Positions 41,959-51,206 of a stretch of 64,000 nucleotides of DNA are shown piece after piece. Location: positions 62,001-126,000 of the forward strand of contig CAUVYH020000017.1 in the NCBI GenBank assembly GCA_963556065.3, read 5' to 3'. The DNA is from JBAXTE01 sp963556065. Lineage in GTDB: Bacteria; Bacteroidota; Bacteroidia; Bacteroidales; WCHB1-69. The position numbers and the translations under genes are program-made. Under the pieces are notes generated by a model. That model was not told where the DNA came from and made no database searches. It saw nothing but the letters and a program-made list of their open reading frames with translations. Numbering within the stretch: the stretch's first letter is position 1; each line of letters begins with the position of its first letter.

Positions 41959-43364
41959 TTAGCCGTTTTCCAAATATTGAGTGGCACTGTCGAGAAGCTC
42001 CTGATCAACTCCCAACAATCGAGCAATTTTCAAGGCCTGATGTGTGTTTGCTCGACTGTCGTTTTCAACTAGGGAATAGTCCATGTAATTATTGATGTTT
42101 TGCAGCGTAAGTTGTTCTGTCATTTTCTCGGTGCTTAGTCCTCTAACGGATAATTTTCGCGCCTGTCCAATGAAGTCCGCTGTAATGAGTGGTAATTAAA
42201 CTTCGAACTTTATTTTTGTTCAATAAAATCAAGGGTTGCATTTACAATAGCTTTTCCTTCCTCTGGATTAGTTGTACGCGCCAGTTCGTCGATGAGTACT
42301 AACGAATGTGCCTTACTCCGCGACATGCGTATAATTTCATTAATGTTCATACATTTCGGATGCAAACGAAGAAAGTCCGCTTAGTTCCGATTGGTCGTCT
42401 CCCATGCAGGTAAGCACCTGATCTACAATTGAAATGTATGCCTCCGAGGCCGGCACGTAAAAAGCCATACTGAAAAAGATATTGTGCTAAAGTAATCGTT
42501 TTAAAGCAAAACCGTTTTACCCCCCCATGTTTACTCCGGTTATTAAGCAAGGAGATTTGAATAATTGAATATCAATAGGTTGAAATGTTTTATCCCGAAC
42601 GGCCAGCACATCTTTTACCTGTGGGTTAAAAAGTCCTTTGTAATATGTGTTTTCTTCAGAAATTTCAGGTTTAACAAGTCTTAAATCGATCACTTGTTTA
42701 GCTTTAGCAATCACTAAATCGAGATAAGCAAACCGACTGTAAAGATATTTCGAGTAATGATACGTAAGGCTGCAGTTGCAGCGACAGTTTCTGCCGAATT
42801 CGATCCTCAAGTTCAACAGCGGCAAAATGCGTTTTTTCTGCTTCTTCCGGATGAGAAGCCTGTAATTGTTTTGCCTTTTCACGCAGTAATAAAAGCTCTT
42901 GGCTATACGATGAATAGATGTAAAAATGAGGGACACGCTGTTTGTCAGGATCTAACAAATCTATTACTTCTTGCAATGAAGGAAGCTGAAAAAATGACAA
43001 CTTTAACGATTCAACCAAAATTGAAATGTTCTGGCAAAGCATTGCAAAACGTTTTACTTCAAACAGTTCACACATCGTCGAGTATTTCTTTTGACGAAAT
43101 TCTCCGAATGGTTCCCTGAATATCATGCAACTGACCAAGTTTAATACACACTTCGGGAATTATGCCTACTGAATTGCTACTTTTTATGCTATTTAAGGCC
43201 TCTTCGATATTGGAAAATTCTCGATCTAACAGCGTTTTGTCGGTAATAAACGGTAACGATAACAAAAGACGTTTTGCTAATCCGGAATGTAAATCAAGAT
43301 GTTCAACAATGTAGCGTAACCCATGTATTTTGTCGAGATTATTTCGTAATGTTTTTGTTGACAT
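41959..43364 (-). pseudogene. MutS-like ATPase gene, broken by many frameshifts
   Basis: Reading the minus strand in changing frames recovers a MutS-related protein of about 465 residues. The core begins MSTKTLRNNLDKIHGLRYIV, continues with SLQEVIDLLDPDKQRVPHF and the Walker A part ITGVNMGGKTVLL. Later come FYVPASEAYISIVDQVL, the Walker B part LVLIDELARTTNPEEGKAIV, HYSGLHWTGAK and finally VRGLSTEKMTEQLTLQNIN to the stop. At least seven frame changes are needed, including a run of seven G at the P-loop. Family knowledge: Bacteroidota carry short MutS-related proteins lacking the mismatch-binding domain; their role is unclear. With so many lesions it is not functional. The intact mutS lies at 24.9-27.6 kb. 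Confidence 0.88.
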
Positions 43365-43385
43365 ATCTTCATTTATTAATAAGAA

Positions 43386-43393
43386 CAAAAGTA
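43386..43393 (-). promoter_or_regulatory. Retained -7 box of the MutS-like pseudogene
   Basis: TACTTTTG on the minus strand lies 21 bases before the former start at 43364. The rest of 43394-43598 has no supportable gene. Confidence 0.45.
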
Positions 43394-43598
43394 GAAAAAA
43401 TAATTTATAAAATGAAGAAGTGCTTCTTTACAAGACTTAGGTTGTTAATGATTTAATTGCCAAAAAACCAAAGTGAAATCTAAATGCCGAAATTCTTCGG
43501 AGAAAAATCTCACAGATTATAGCTTTGCAAAAACTGTCCAAATTTGTGAAATGAAAAAACTTACCGAAGCCTTGATCCCTATTTCGTTGTATTTAGTT

Positions 43599-44534
43599 TT
43601 ATCGAATAATTTGAACTGCTCCGTAGAAGGTTTGTACCTTGCCGTTGATTTTGGTCTCAAGTACATAAAAATAAGCACCATCAGGAACATTTGAAGCATC
43701 CCAATTGTTTTGATAATTATTAGCTTCAAATACTTTTTGACCGGCAACATTGACGACTACAAATTTTTGCTGTGCGAGTGATTCAATGTTTTTTATTACA
43801 AAATAGTCATTAACGCCATCGCCATTTGGTGTAAAAACATTCGGAAAAAACCAAATTGCTTTGGGGTCGTGTTTTGACTGGGAATGGTCGCCACTGTTTT
43901 TTCTTTTTCGGTTGAGGTGTTATTGTTTTGAGTTAATTCCGTGTCGTTTTCCGGGCTGTCTTCTCTTGCCAAGGGCCCTTCTAAATGAATTGTGCTATCA
44001 GGGTTGATGGTGGGGTTGAAGTAGTTGATTTTGGGTGCAGAAGCAAGAATCGGTGTTGAGTTGTTGCTGACAATATTATCTGGTTTTTCAGCAATAATTT
44101 GCGAATTATCGGTGCTGTTAACTGTTGTGGCTTTATTTGGTACAGATTGGGTTATAACCGATTGTTTGCTTTTGGGGTAAAGCAAGTTGTCGGTTTGTCT
44201 ATTGTCTATTTTGTTGTTATTGATCTGTTTTTCGGAAAACAGTTGCAGGTTGAGTAGATGATATAGAGGTAGTTTCAGGGCGATTTGATACAACATAGAG
44301 AGAAACTCCGACAATCGCAACGGCACTAACAATCGCAATGCTTTTTCCTGCAATAGTCGTCATGAATTTAGTAAAAGCAGAAGTGCCCGAAGAGGCTCCC
44401 GAACTGGCAGAAGATCCTGCAGGCATGATAGCATCTAATCTTTGAGAAACTACATTCCAGCAATTAGAGGACGGTTCTTCCGTGTAATTTTCAAAGAGTT
44501 TTTCAATTTTAGTATCTATATTATTGCCTTTCAT
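43599..44534 (-). pseudogene. Frameshifted gene for a T9SS type B (CHU_C) protein
   Basis: The former gene starts at ATG 44534 (MKGNNIDTKIEKLFENY). It encodes a cytoplasmic segment and one membrane helix (KSIAIVSAVAIVGVSLYVV), then a long Asn/Thr/Ser-rich linker. It ends in a gliding-motility-associated C-terminal domain (FPNVFTPNGDGVNDYFVIKN to TFYGAVQIIR, stop at 43599). Two frame changes are needed: one near 44220-44260, between the TSISSTQPATVF segment and the NRQTDNLLYPKSK linker, and one near 43865 just before the sorting domain. The arrangement, behind an ECF sigma factor, resembles Bacteroidota sigma/anti-sigma-like pairs whose second protein has a CHU_C tail. As it stands it cannot make the full protein. 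Confidence 0.8.
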
Positions 44535-44554
44535 TGTTTTAATATTGAGTAATC

Positions 44555-45083
44555 TTATATTTTTTCCAATCGGTTTTGTAGCCATTTTTTTTGCTTTCGA
44601 ATATTGTGATTTTGAAGTGCCTTCATTAATTCCCAAGACCTCTGCAATCTCGCGGTGATTGTATCCTTCAACTGCATACAAGTTAAAAACCATCCGATAA
44701 CCATCTGGCATCTCTTGAATAATATTCTTTAATTGTTGGGCATTCAAGAGATCAATTGCAGATTCGTCTTTTGCCGATATATCATAAATATCTGATATAT
44801 CACTGTTTAAATTGTATTTGATATTACTCCGATATGCAGTGATCGAAGTGTTTACAACAATTCTTCGAATCCAGCCTTCAAATGAGCCATCACCTTTAAA
44901 AGAACTAAGTTTAACAAATATCTGTACAAATGCATCTGCGAGAATATCCTCCGCTTCCTCCTTGCTTTTAGCATACCGAAGGCACACTCCAAACATTTTT
45001 CTACTATACTTTTCGTAGAGTTGTTTTTGTGCGTTTCGATTATTTTTTAAACATCCCTCTATGAGTTCATTCTCCGAAAACAT
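44555..45083 (-). pseudogene. ECF RNA polymerase sigma factor, frameshifted near its end
   Basis: Regions 2 and 4 of an extracytoplasmic-function sigma factor are intact: YEKYSRKMFGVCLRYAKSKE, AEDILADAFVQIF, SFEGWIRRIV, then MPDGYRMVFNLYAVEGYNHR and IAEVLGINEGTSKSQYSKAK. Just after, a run of eight A on the minus strand (44592-44585) shifts the frame. With seven A the protein would end as KKWLQNRLEKI at a stop at 44555-44557, a typical sigma end. With eight A it runs on into the next gene and fuses with it to 44217. The long open frame 44217-45083 is thus a product of the shift. Because nearly the whole sigma factor is retained, some activity as a fusion cannot be excluded; slippage on A8 could also restore the normal end. 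Confidence 0.75.
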
Positions 45084-45369
45084 TCATTCAATTTGTTGGT
45101 TAGACGTGATTTTATTTTTTATAGTTGCATTAACCCTTATTTTTTTAAAGTCATGGAATGTAAAGATACTAAAAAATGATCTGAAAGATTTTATTTTAGT
45201 TCCATATTAAAAGTTCTTTTTTAATTGTTTTTTAAAATGAGATTTTATTTATACATGTTATAGAATCAACTCAAAAAGAGAAATAAAGCAAAAAAAAATT
45301 GTTATATAATTTAATATTTGTATTTTTACAACTTAAAAAGTAGAGAAGTCTCTAAAATTTAACAATAAC

Positions 45370-46723
45370 ATGGATAATGTTTTTAAAATATTTTTAGTTG
45401 AAGACGATCGGATATATGCAAAAACACTGCAGTCTCATCTAAGTAATCATCGCTGAATGCTATATCGAAGTTTTCGAAAATGGTACTGATTTTTTAAACA
45501 ATCTTTATCGTAATCCCGATTTTATTTCATTAGATTATGGGCTCCCCGACTATACGGGATTGGAACTGCTGTCAAAGATTAAAGAGATTAATCCCGACGT
45601 ACCGGTGGTTATGGTCTCTTCTCAGGATGAAGTCGTTGTAGCTGTGGAGCTTTTTAAAGCCGGTATTTTTGATTACATACTTAAGGATGGAGAAGCCAAA
45701 GAACGTCTTTGGAATGCGATTAAAAGAGCAAAAGAAAATTTGGAACTTCGATTTGAAATAAGTCTGTTAAGACAACAAATTGCTACAAAATACAATTTTA
45801 GTAACATTATTGGCAATAGTGCGCCAATGCAGCATGTATTGTCATTAATAGATAAGGCATGTCGCTCAAACATTAATGTTTCATTGCATGGGGAAGAGGG
45901 TACAGGAAAAGAGTCCATTGCAAAAACCATTCACTATAATTCTATTCGGGCCGATCATCCTTTTATTAGTGTGAATTCAGCTACAATTAGCCCTGCTAAG
46001 TTCGATATCGATTTCTTCGGCTATGAAAAAGATGCTTTTGTAGGTGCCTACACCCGAAAGTTCGGTTATCTTGAAGAATCGGCCCAGGGCACAATTTATA
46101 TTAGTGAAATTCAGGATTTGGATTTGAATATGCAGGCTAAATTGCTTAAAGTTTTGCAAGAGAGGGAATTTACACGTGTAGGAGGAAAAAAAGCTATTCC
46201 TTTTGAGGGTAGAATTATCACATCTGCGAGTAAAAATTTAACGCAATTGACTCAAAAAAATGAATTTCGCAAAGACTTATATTATGCACTGTTGGGAATG
46301 CCTATCGAGGTTCCGTCACTCAAGGTTAGAGGCAATGATATCTTAGCTATTGCTAAACTTTTTGCAGAGCAATTCAGTAGCGACAACAATTTTTTGCCCC
46401 CTCGTTTTTCACAGGAAGCCCAAATAAAGTTGCTTAACTACAATTATCCAGGCAATGTAAGAGAACTTAAAAATATTGTTGAACTTGCCGTAACAATGTC
46501 TGGCGGTGGAAATGAAATCAACGATTATGATATAATTTTCAATCCTCACGATAAAGACACCAATTTTATCTCCGAGGAACTCACGCTGTATGAGTATGAT
46601 ATGAAAATAGTTAAACATTTCTTGAAAATGTATGATAATGATATTCAGATTGTTGCAGACAAACTTGATATTGGAAAATCTACAATATACCGATATTTGA
46701 AAAAAGGAGATATTCAACTTTAA
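45370..46723 (+). pseudogene. NtrC-like sigma-54 response regulator, frameshifted and degenerate
   Basis: The gene begins MDNVFKIFLVEDDRIYAKTL at 45370 (receiver domain) and meets a TGA at 45454-45456. In the next frame the receiver continues (CYIEVFENGTDFLNNLYRN, FISLDYGLPDYTG with the phospho-Asp) and runs to 46723 with an AAA+ domain and a C-terminal helix-turn-helix (DIQIVADKLDIGKSTIYRYL). The AAA+ part is also altered: GAFTGA reads DAFVGA, and the Walker B Asp-Glu reads Ser-Glu (GTIYISEI), though Walker A GEEGTGKES is kept. It therefore probably could not activate sigma-54 even without the frameshift. A truncated protein from a TTG at 45560 is possible but lacks half the receiver. The spacer 45084-45369 is AT-rich with no gene. 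Confidence 0.78.
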
Positions 46724-46744
46724 GTTCACTTTTCATAGATTGAA

Positions 46745-47311
46745 ATGAAACAAGATTCATTGAAACGATGTTCATGGTGTGGTTCAGACGAAGACTATAT
46801 TCGTTATCACGATAAGGAATGGGGAAAATTGATAACAGACGAAAAGATACTTTTTGAATTTTTAGTTTTGGAAGGTGCACAAGCCGGTTTAAGTTGGCTT
46901 ACCATTTTAAAACGAAGAGAACACTATAGAAAAGCTTTTGCAGGTTTTAATCCGCAAATTGTATCCAACTTTAATGAACAGGATATCAATCGATTAATGC
47001 AAAACAGCGGGATCATTAGAAATCGTCTGAAAATTAAATCGGTCATAAAAAACGCATCACTTTTTCTTTTTGTTGAGAAGGAATTCGGTAGCTTTTACGC
47101 GTATATTCTCTCTTTTTTTCCGGATCAAAAACCTATTGTCAATCATCCGAATTCAATATATGATATTCCGGTTACTTCCGTCATTTCCGATAATATCAGC
47201 CAAGATATGAAAAAAAGAGGATTTACATTTTTTGGAAGCACTATTTGCTACTCTTTCTTACAAGCAACCGGATTTATCAACGATCATGTTGAGCAATGTG
47301 ATTTTAAATAA
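46745..47311 (+). CDS. tag: DNA-3-methyladenine glycosylase I
   Basis: Tag removes 3-methyladenine from alkylated DNA as the first step of base excision repair. The 188-residue product begins with RCSWCGSDEDYIRYHDKEWG, contains EGAQAGLSWLTILKRREHYR, and ends with FINDHVEQCDFK. The four zinc ligands of the family fit Cys9, His22, His181 and Cys185, and the aromatic and glutamate residues of the base pocket lie in the conserved blocks. Length and motifs are normal. It starts 21 bases past the regulator pseudogene on the same strand, so it may depend on a transcript from upstream or on a weak promoter inside the pseudogene. Confidence 0.95.
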   Translation: MKQDSLKRCSWCGSDEDYIRYHDKEWGKLITDEKILFEFLVLEGAQAGLSWLTILKRREHYRKAFAGFNPQIVSNFNEQDINRLMQNSGIIRNRLKIKSVIKNASLFLFVEKEFGSFYAYILSFFPDQKPIVNHPNSIYDIPVTSVISDNISQDMKKRGFTFFGSTICYSFLQATGFINDHVEQCDFK

Positions 47312-47336
47312 AATACAGAAAATGATTTTCTTAAAA

Positions 47337-48491
47337 CTATTTTAGAAAGTCTATCGCTTTTTGAAATACAAGATCAAAAGCATTATTAACAGCGCTCGTA
47401 AGATTTTCGTTTCCGATAGGGAATGGGGTTTCGTGTGTATATTGGAATTCGAAATCAATAATTTCTGCATCTGGAATCACTTCTCGAACCTTAAACGCCG
47501 GAATTACTTGATCTTTCAAAAGTGTAACCGCCTTAACTTGTGGTTTTATGGCTTCGAATCGGGAGTCGCGAAAACTTTTGAAATGATTATCTGCAATCAT
47601 GCACCAAAACCCTTTAGCCATTAAATCCTGTGAAAAATAATTTTGCAAAGTAGGGTTGTTTTTAATTTCGTCGTTAAACTCATGTAAGTAATAGTGATAG
47701 ATTCGTTCAAACGCTTCTTTATCCATGATCATTTTAGAAAGTCCATTCATGTTCTCGAATAGAGCACCGCCACAGAACATAAAGAGTTTCGATTGATTAA
47801 CAATTCCTTGCGGATTAGCCAGAAACAAAATTTGGGCTAAAAATGCGCCAATAGAATATGCGAAAAAATCGGGTTTTGTGCCCTTGGCAAATAACGGATG
47901 CAATCCCTCTTCGAGTTCCTTCAGTAAATGAATCAGATCGTATCCACTCTGTCGTCCGGAAGTAAAAAAGCGAATGGGATGATTGCTCAATCGATCACTT
48001 AAAGCAACATTGGCAAACGAAGAACGAGAATCTACCGAGGCACTTTTTTTTCGTTTATTGAGCGACTCCTGCAATGCCCTTGGATTGGACCATTTTTCGG
48101 GAGATCGATTGATGTGATATGCAATTGGATACAGAATCACAGCACGTTGAGTTTGTTCCGCAAGTCTATAGCCCCAAGGTAAATATTTCAGCCAACTTCG
48201 TTCGTTAAGCCCATGTAATAGAATTATTGGAGACCGATCCTTCGCTTCTTTTTTGGGGACGAAAACAGGATACCGAAAATGGACGTTTTCATCAATCAGG
48301 TTATCTTGCAATATCGCATTGATGTTTTCCTCGTAAATTGAGGGCCCGTTATCCGGATTTAACGTCTGTTTTTCGGAAGAGCACTCAATAATATCAATCG
48401 ACATTTCTCCATTTTCCAGGACAACATGAGGCTGATTAAGATCAAATCGGTTTTTTAGGTAATTATACAAATCTGAATAATTCATAACCAT
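47337..48491 (-). CDS. DUF6051-type alpha/beta-hydrolase-like protein
   Basis: This 384-residue protein has an alpha/beta-hydrolase fold: IILLHGLNERSWLKYLPWGY supplies the oxyanion-loop region, FFAYSIGAFLAQILFLA contains the nucleophile Ser in A-Y-S-I-G (normally G-x-S-x-G), and a later Asp and His (PDAEIIDFEFQYTHETPF) can complete a triad. The family matches what is called DUF6051 in Bacteroidota, from memory; the substrate is unknown and there is no signal peptide, so it is cytoplasmic. The start may be the ATG at 48485 (MNYSDLYNY) instead of 48491. It converges with tag and lies downstream of rpmA but beyond its terminator. Confidence 0.8.
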   Translation of the reverse strand: MVMNYSDLYNYLKNRFDLNQPHVVLENGEMSIDIIECSSEKQTLNPDNGPSIYEENINAILQDNLIDENVHFRYPVFVPKKEAKDRSPIILLHGLNERSWLKYLPWGYRLAEQTQRAVILYPIAYHINRSPEKWSNPRALQESLNKRKKSASVDSRSSFANVALSDRLSNHPIRFFTSGRQSGYDLIHLLKELEEGLHPLFAKGTKPDFFAYSIGAFLAQILFLANPQGIVNQSKLFMFCGGALFENMNGLSKMIMDKEAFERIYHYYLHEFNDEIKNNPTLQNYFSQDLMAKGFWCMIADNHFKSFRDSRFEAIKPQVKAVTLLKDQVIPAFKVREVIPDAEIIDFEFQYTHETPFPIGNENLTSAVNNAFDLVFQKAIDFLK

Positions 48492-48572
48492 TTTATTTAA
48501 GTAGCCATATAGAAAACATTTTCACGATAAAATTACTAAAAATGCTTTTACGAATTGAATTGGGGGTAAAAC

Positions 48573-48604
48573 AAAAAGTCTTTAACCGGAGCTAAAGACT
48601 TTTT
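48573..48604. terminator. Terminator of rplU-rpmA
   Basis: A perfect 12-bp stem (AAAAAGTCTTTA/TAAAGACTTTTT) with an 8-base loop lies 20 bases past the rpmA stop; read on the minus strand it is followed by TTTTTGTTTT. Confidence 0.8.
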
Positions 48605-48624
48605 AATGTTATTTAGAATAAAAA

Positions 48625-48894
48625 CTATGCTTCTGCTACAACTTCGGGAAGTACAGATACGATAGATTTTCCATCCACTGATTTCTTAAAAGTCACTCTG
48701 CCATTAGCAAGAGCATATAGGGTGTGATCTCTACCAATCCCTACATTAAGACCTGGATAATGTTTTGTTCCACGTTGACGAATGATAATGTTGCCCGGTT
48801 TAGCAACTTGTCCGCCAAATAATTTAACACCTAAGCGTTTACTATGTGATTCACGTCCGTTATTAGAACTACCGACACCTTTTTTATGAGCCAT
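48625..48894 (-). CDS. rpmA: 50S ribosomal protein L27
   Basis: L27 lies near the peptidyl-transferase centre of the large ribosomal subunit. The 89-residue product has the family N-terminus AHKKGVGSSNNGRESHSKRLG and the basic core with FGGQVAKPGNIIIRQRGTKHYP and GLNVGIGRDHTLYALANG. There is no N-terminal extension needing cleavage of the Firmicutes type. It follows rplU by 33 bases on the same strand, as in most bacteria. Confidence 0.98.
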   Translation of the reverse strand: MAHKKGVGSSNNGRESHSKRLGVKLFGGQVAKPGNIIIRQRGTKHYPGLNVGIGRDHTLYALANGRVTFKKSVDGKSIVSVLPEVVAEA

Positions 48895-48927
48895 AATACA
48901 ATTTTTTTACGGTTAAACTTAATTTAA

Positions 48928-49239
48928 TTATGCAACAATGTCGTTAATCTGAATCTTGGTCAAGTATTGACGGTGACCATTCATTTTTTGATATCCTTTT
49001 CTGCGTTTTTTCTTGAATACCAATACTTTGTCGCCCTTCAGGTGGTTTAACACTGTAGCGGAAACTTTGGCACCCTGTACGTTGGGTGTTCCGATGTTTA
49101 CTTTGCCTTCATTTTCGATCAAGAGCACCTTTTCGAAATCAACTTTACCACCTTCTTCTGCCGGTAAACGATGAACGAAAAGTTGTTGATCTTTGACAAC
49201 TTTAAATTGTTGTCCTGCGATTTCAACGATTGCGTACAT
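48928..49239 (-). CDS. rplU: 50S ribosomal protein L21
   Basis: L21 binds 23S rRNA in the large subunit. The 103-residue product begins MYAIVEIAGQQFKVVKDQ and contains VLLIENEGKVNIGTPNV, the basic KVLVFKKKRRKGYQKMNGHR segment, and the end LTKIQINDIVA, all typical. It is the first gene of the rplU-rpmA pair, driven by the -7 box at 49283-49290. Confidence 0.98.
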   Translation of the reverse strand: MYAIVEIAGQQFKVVKDQQLFVHRLPAEEGGKVDFEKVLLIENEGKVNIGTPNVQGAKVSATVLNHLKGDKVLVFKKKRRKGYQKMNGHRQYLTKIQINDIVA

Positions 49240-49282
49240 TCTTCTTCTTTTTAAATTAATGATTACATTTTAATTCGGACTG

Positions 49283-49290
49283 CAAAATTA
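49283..49290 (-). promoter_or_regulatory. -7 promoter box of rplU-rpmA
   Basis: TAATTTTG on the minus strand lies 43 bases before the rplU ATG. The divergent spacer 49291-49456 holds nothing else obvious. Confidence 0.6.
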
Positions 49291-49456
49291 CTCTTTTTTT
49301 CTTACAAAATGTACTTCTTTTTATTTTTTTTTCGGTTATTAACATTTTCTCGTTGATAATTATCTTAAAATCCTTTCGTTCTGCGAGTTATAAAATGGAG
49401 AGACAACCATTAACGAAAAATTATTCTCCCATTAAAAATGATACATATAATGCGAT

Positions 49457-49464
49457 TATCTTTG
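49457..49464 (+). promoter_or_regulatory. -7 promoter box of pdxJ
   Basis: TATCTTTG lies 24 bases before the ATG at 49489. Confidence 0.6.
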
Positions 49465-49488
49465 TACTCATAAAACTTCAGAAAAAGC

Positions 49489-50205
49489 ATGACAACATTA
49501 AGTGTAAACATTAATAAAATTGCGCTTATTCGCAATTCTCGAGGGGCGAATATGCCGAACATCTTAAACGTTGCTCTCGATTGTGAACGATTTGGATCTC
49601 AGGGTATTACCGTTCATCCCCGTCCCGATCAGCGGCATATTCGTTTTGACGATTTGTTTGAATTAAAGCCGGTTCTTGCCACGGAATTCAATATCGAAGG
49701 ATATCCATCGGAACAATTTATTGATATGGTTTGCAAAGTAAAACCGGCTCAGGTGACTTTGGTTCCCGATGCTCCGGATGCACTGACTTCAAATAACGGA
49801 TGGGATACATTCAAACAAAAAGATTTCTTAAAGCCGATTATTGCTCGTTTTAAATCAAATCAAATCCGTACCTCCGTTTTTGTAAATCCGGAACCTGAAA
49901 TGGCTAAAAATGCTGCCGATACCGGTGCCGACAGGATTGAACTATACACTGAAGCTTTTGCTAAGAACTTTACGATAAGCCCCGAACAAGCGATTCAACC
50001 ATACGTGGAAACCGCTCAGGCCGCCTTAAGCGTTGGGCTTGGAATTAATGCCGGTCACGATTTGAATTTGAATAATCTTAATTTCTTTAAAAATAGAATT
50101 CCCGGTCTTTTGGAAGTATCGATTGGACATGCTTTAGTATGCGATGCACTTTATTACGGATTGCAAAACACGATTATGATGTATCTTCGAGAATTACAAA
50201 AATAG
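49489..50205 (+). CDS. pdxJ: Pyridoxine 5'-phosphate synthase
   Basis: PdxJ joins 1-deoxyxylulose 5-phosphate and 3-amino-1-hydroxyacetone phosphate to form pyridoxine 5'-phosphate in the DXP-dependent vitamin B6 pathway. The 238-residue product is a TIM barrel: LSVNINKIALIRNSRG, GITVHPRPDQRHIRFDDLF, FNIEGYPSEQFIDM, VTLVPDAPDALTSNNGWD, ADRIELYTEAFA, and VGLGINAGHDLNLNNL are all conserved. It is followed three bases later by a NUDIX gene, suggesting a shared transcript. Confidence 0.97.
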   Translation: MTTLSVNINKIALIRNSRGANMPNILNVALDCERFGSQGITVHPRPDQRHIRFDDLFELKPVLATEFNIEGYPSEQFIDMVCKVKPAQVTLVPDAPDALTSNNGWDTFKQKDFLKPIIARFKSNQIRTSVFVNPEPEMAKNAADTGADRIELYTEAFAKNFTISPEQAIQPYVETAQAALSVGLGINAGHDLNLNNLNFFKNRIPGLLEVSIGHALVCDALYYGLQNTIMMYLRELQK

Positions 50206-50208
50206 CTT

Positions 50209-50655
50209 ATGGACTATCATTACCAATATCCTCGTCCTGCAGTTACGGTTGACATTCTTTTGATTTCGAAAAGTGTACCTTGTAGGATTTTGCTCATACA
50301 GCGGCTTCGCGATCCGTTTATTAACCAATGGGCATTACCCGGAGGCTTTGTAAACGAGAACGAAGATTTATCTGTTGCAGCTGCTCGTGAGTTAAAAGAA
50401 GAAACCAACATTGAAGGCCTTGAACTACATCAATTTCAAACTTATGGGACTCCTTTTCGGGATCCTCGAGGGCATACAGTTTCCGTTGTCTTTTGGGGTG
50501 AGATTGATGCCGAATCAACTGCCATTTGCGCCGGAGATGATGCCGGAGATGCTCTTTGGTTTCCAATAGAAAGTTTGCCCCTTTTAGCATTTGATCATCA
50601 CCAAATTGTTACCGATTTCCTGTCTTTTTTTAAACCCCGTTATGTGACAAAATAA
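50209..50655 (+). CDS. NUDIX hydrolase
   Basis: This 148-residue protein carries a Nudix box GGFVNENEDLSVAAARELKEET at residues 45-66, fitting GX5EX7REUXEEXGU except that the Gly after EET is replaced by Asn (written here in parts: GGFVNENED and RELKEETN). Members hydrolyse nucleoside diphosphates linked to other groups, for example ADP-ribose; the substrate is not evident. It follows pdxJ by three bases and precedes mgsA, which has its own promoter box at 50661-50668. Confidence 0.9.
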   Translation: MDYHYQYPRPAVTVDILLISKSVPCRILLIQRLRDPFINQWALPGGFVNENEDLSVAAARELKEETNIEGLELHQFQTYGTPFRDPRGHTVSVVFWGEIDAESTAICAGDDAGDALWFPIESLPLLAFDHHQIVTDFLSFFKPRYVTK

Positions 50656-50660
50656 TGCAA

Positions 50661-50668
50661 TATATTTG
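50661..50668 (+). promoter_or_regulatory. -7 promoter box of mgsA
   Basis: TATATTTG lies 25 bases before the ATG at 50694, directly after the NUDIX stop. Confidence 0.55.
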
Positions 50669-50693
50669 CGCTACAAATCAAATAGAATATTAA

Positions 50694-51197
50694 ATGAATA
50701 CAAAGAAAACAAAACGAATAGCTTTAGTAGCTCATGACAATCGAAAAACAGATTTATCGGAGTGGGTTAAATGGAATGGCAAGATATTAAGCAAACATCA
50801 TCTGGTATGTACTGGAACCACGGGGATGATGGTAGAAGAATCGCTTCTGGAAACGCTTCAAAAAGATGAATATGAAACATTAAGCATTACTAAATTAAAA
50901 TCCGGGCCATTAGGTGGCGATCAGCAATTAGGAGCAATGATTGCCGATGATAAGATAGATATTCTGATCTTTTTATGGGATCCTATGCAGCCTCAACCTC
51001 ATGATGTTGATGTTAAAGCCCTGCTTAGAATTGCCACACTATATAATATTCCTACGGCAATTAATCGATCGACGGCTGATTTTATCATTGCATCGGCACT
51101 TTTTACCACGGACTATAAACCCGTGAAAAAAGATTATTCCATTTACCTTAACCGAAAATGGGATCAAACAGGTGATTGTTCTGAAGATTCGAAATAA
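50694..51197 (+). CDS. mgsA: Methylglyoxal synthase
   Basis: MgsA converts dihydroxyacetone phosphate to methylglyoxal and phosphate, a bypass of lower glycolysis used when phosphate is short. The 167-residue product has IALVAHDNRKTDL with the catalytic-region His14, LVCTGTTGMMVEE, SGPLGGDQQLGAMI with the catalytic Asp, ILIFLWDPMQPQPHDVD, and IPTAINRSTADFII, all conserved. The length is slightly above the usual 150 residues because of a C-terminal tail. It converges with a GtrA-type gene 9 bases downstream. Confidence 0.97.
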   Translation: MNTKKTKRIALVAHDNRKTDLSEWVKWNGKILSKHHLVCTGTTGMMVEESLLETLQKDEYETLSITKLKSGPLGGDQQLGAMIADDKIDILIFLWDPMQPQPHDVDVKALLRIATLYNIPTAINRSTADFIIASALFTTDYKPVKKDYSIYLNRKWDQTGDCSEDSK

Positions 51198-51206
51198 CTG
51201 TCGGGG

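Noticed and set aside
44217..45083. A genuine sigma factor-membrane protein fusion gene
   Set aside because: Removing one A from the A8 run at 44585-44592 gives a normal sigma-factor end and a separate downstream ATG, so the fusion is better explained by a frameshift.
45560..46723. An intact sigma-54 activator starting at TTG 45560
   Set aside because: The upstream sequence encodes the missing half of its receiver domain in another frame from 45370, so the gene is broken rather than short.
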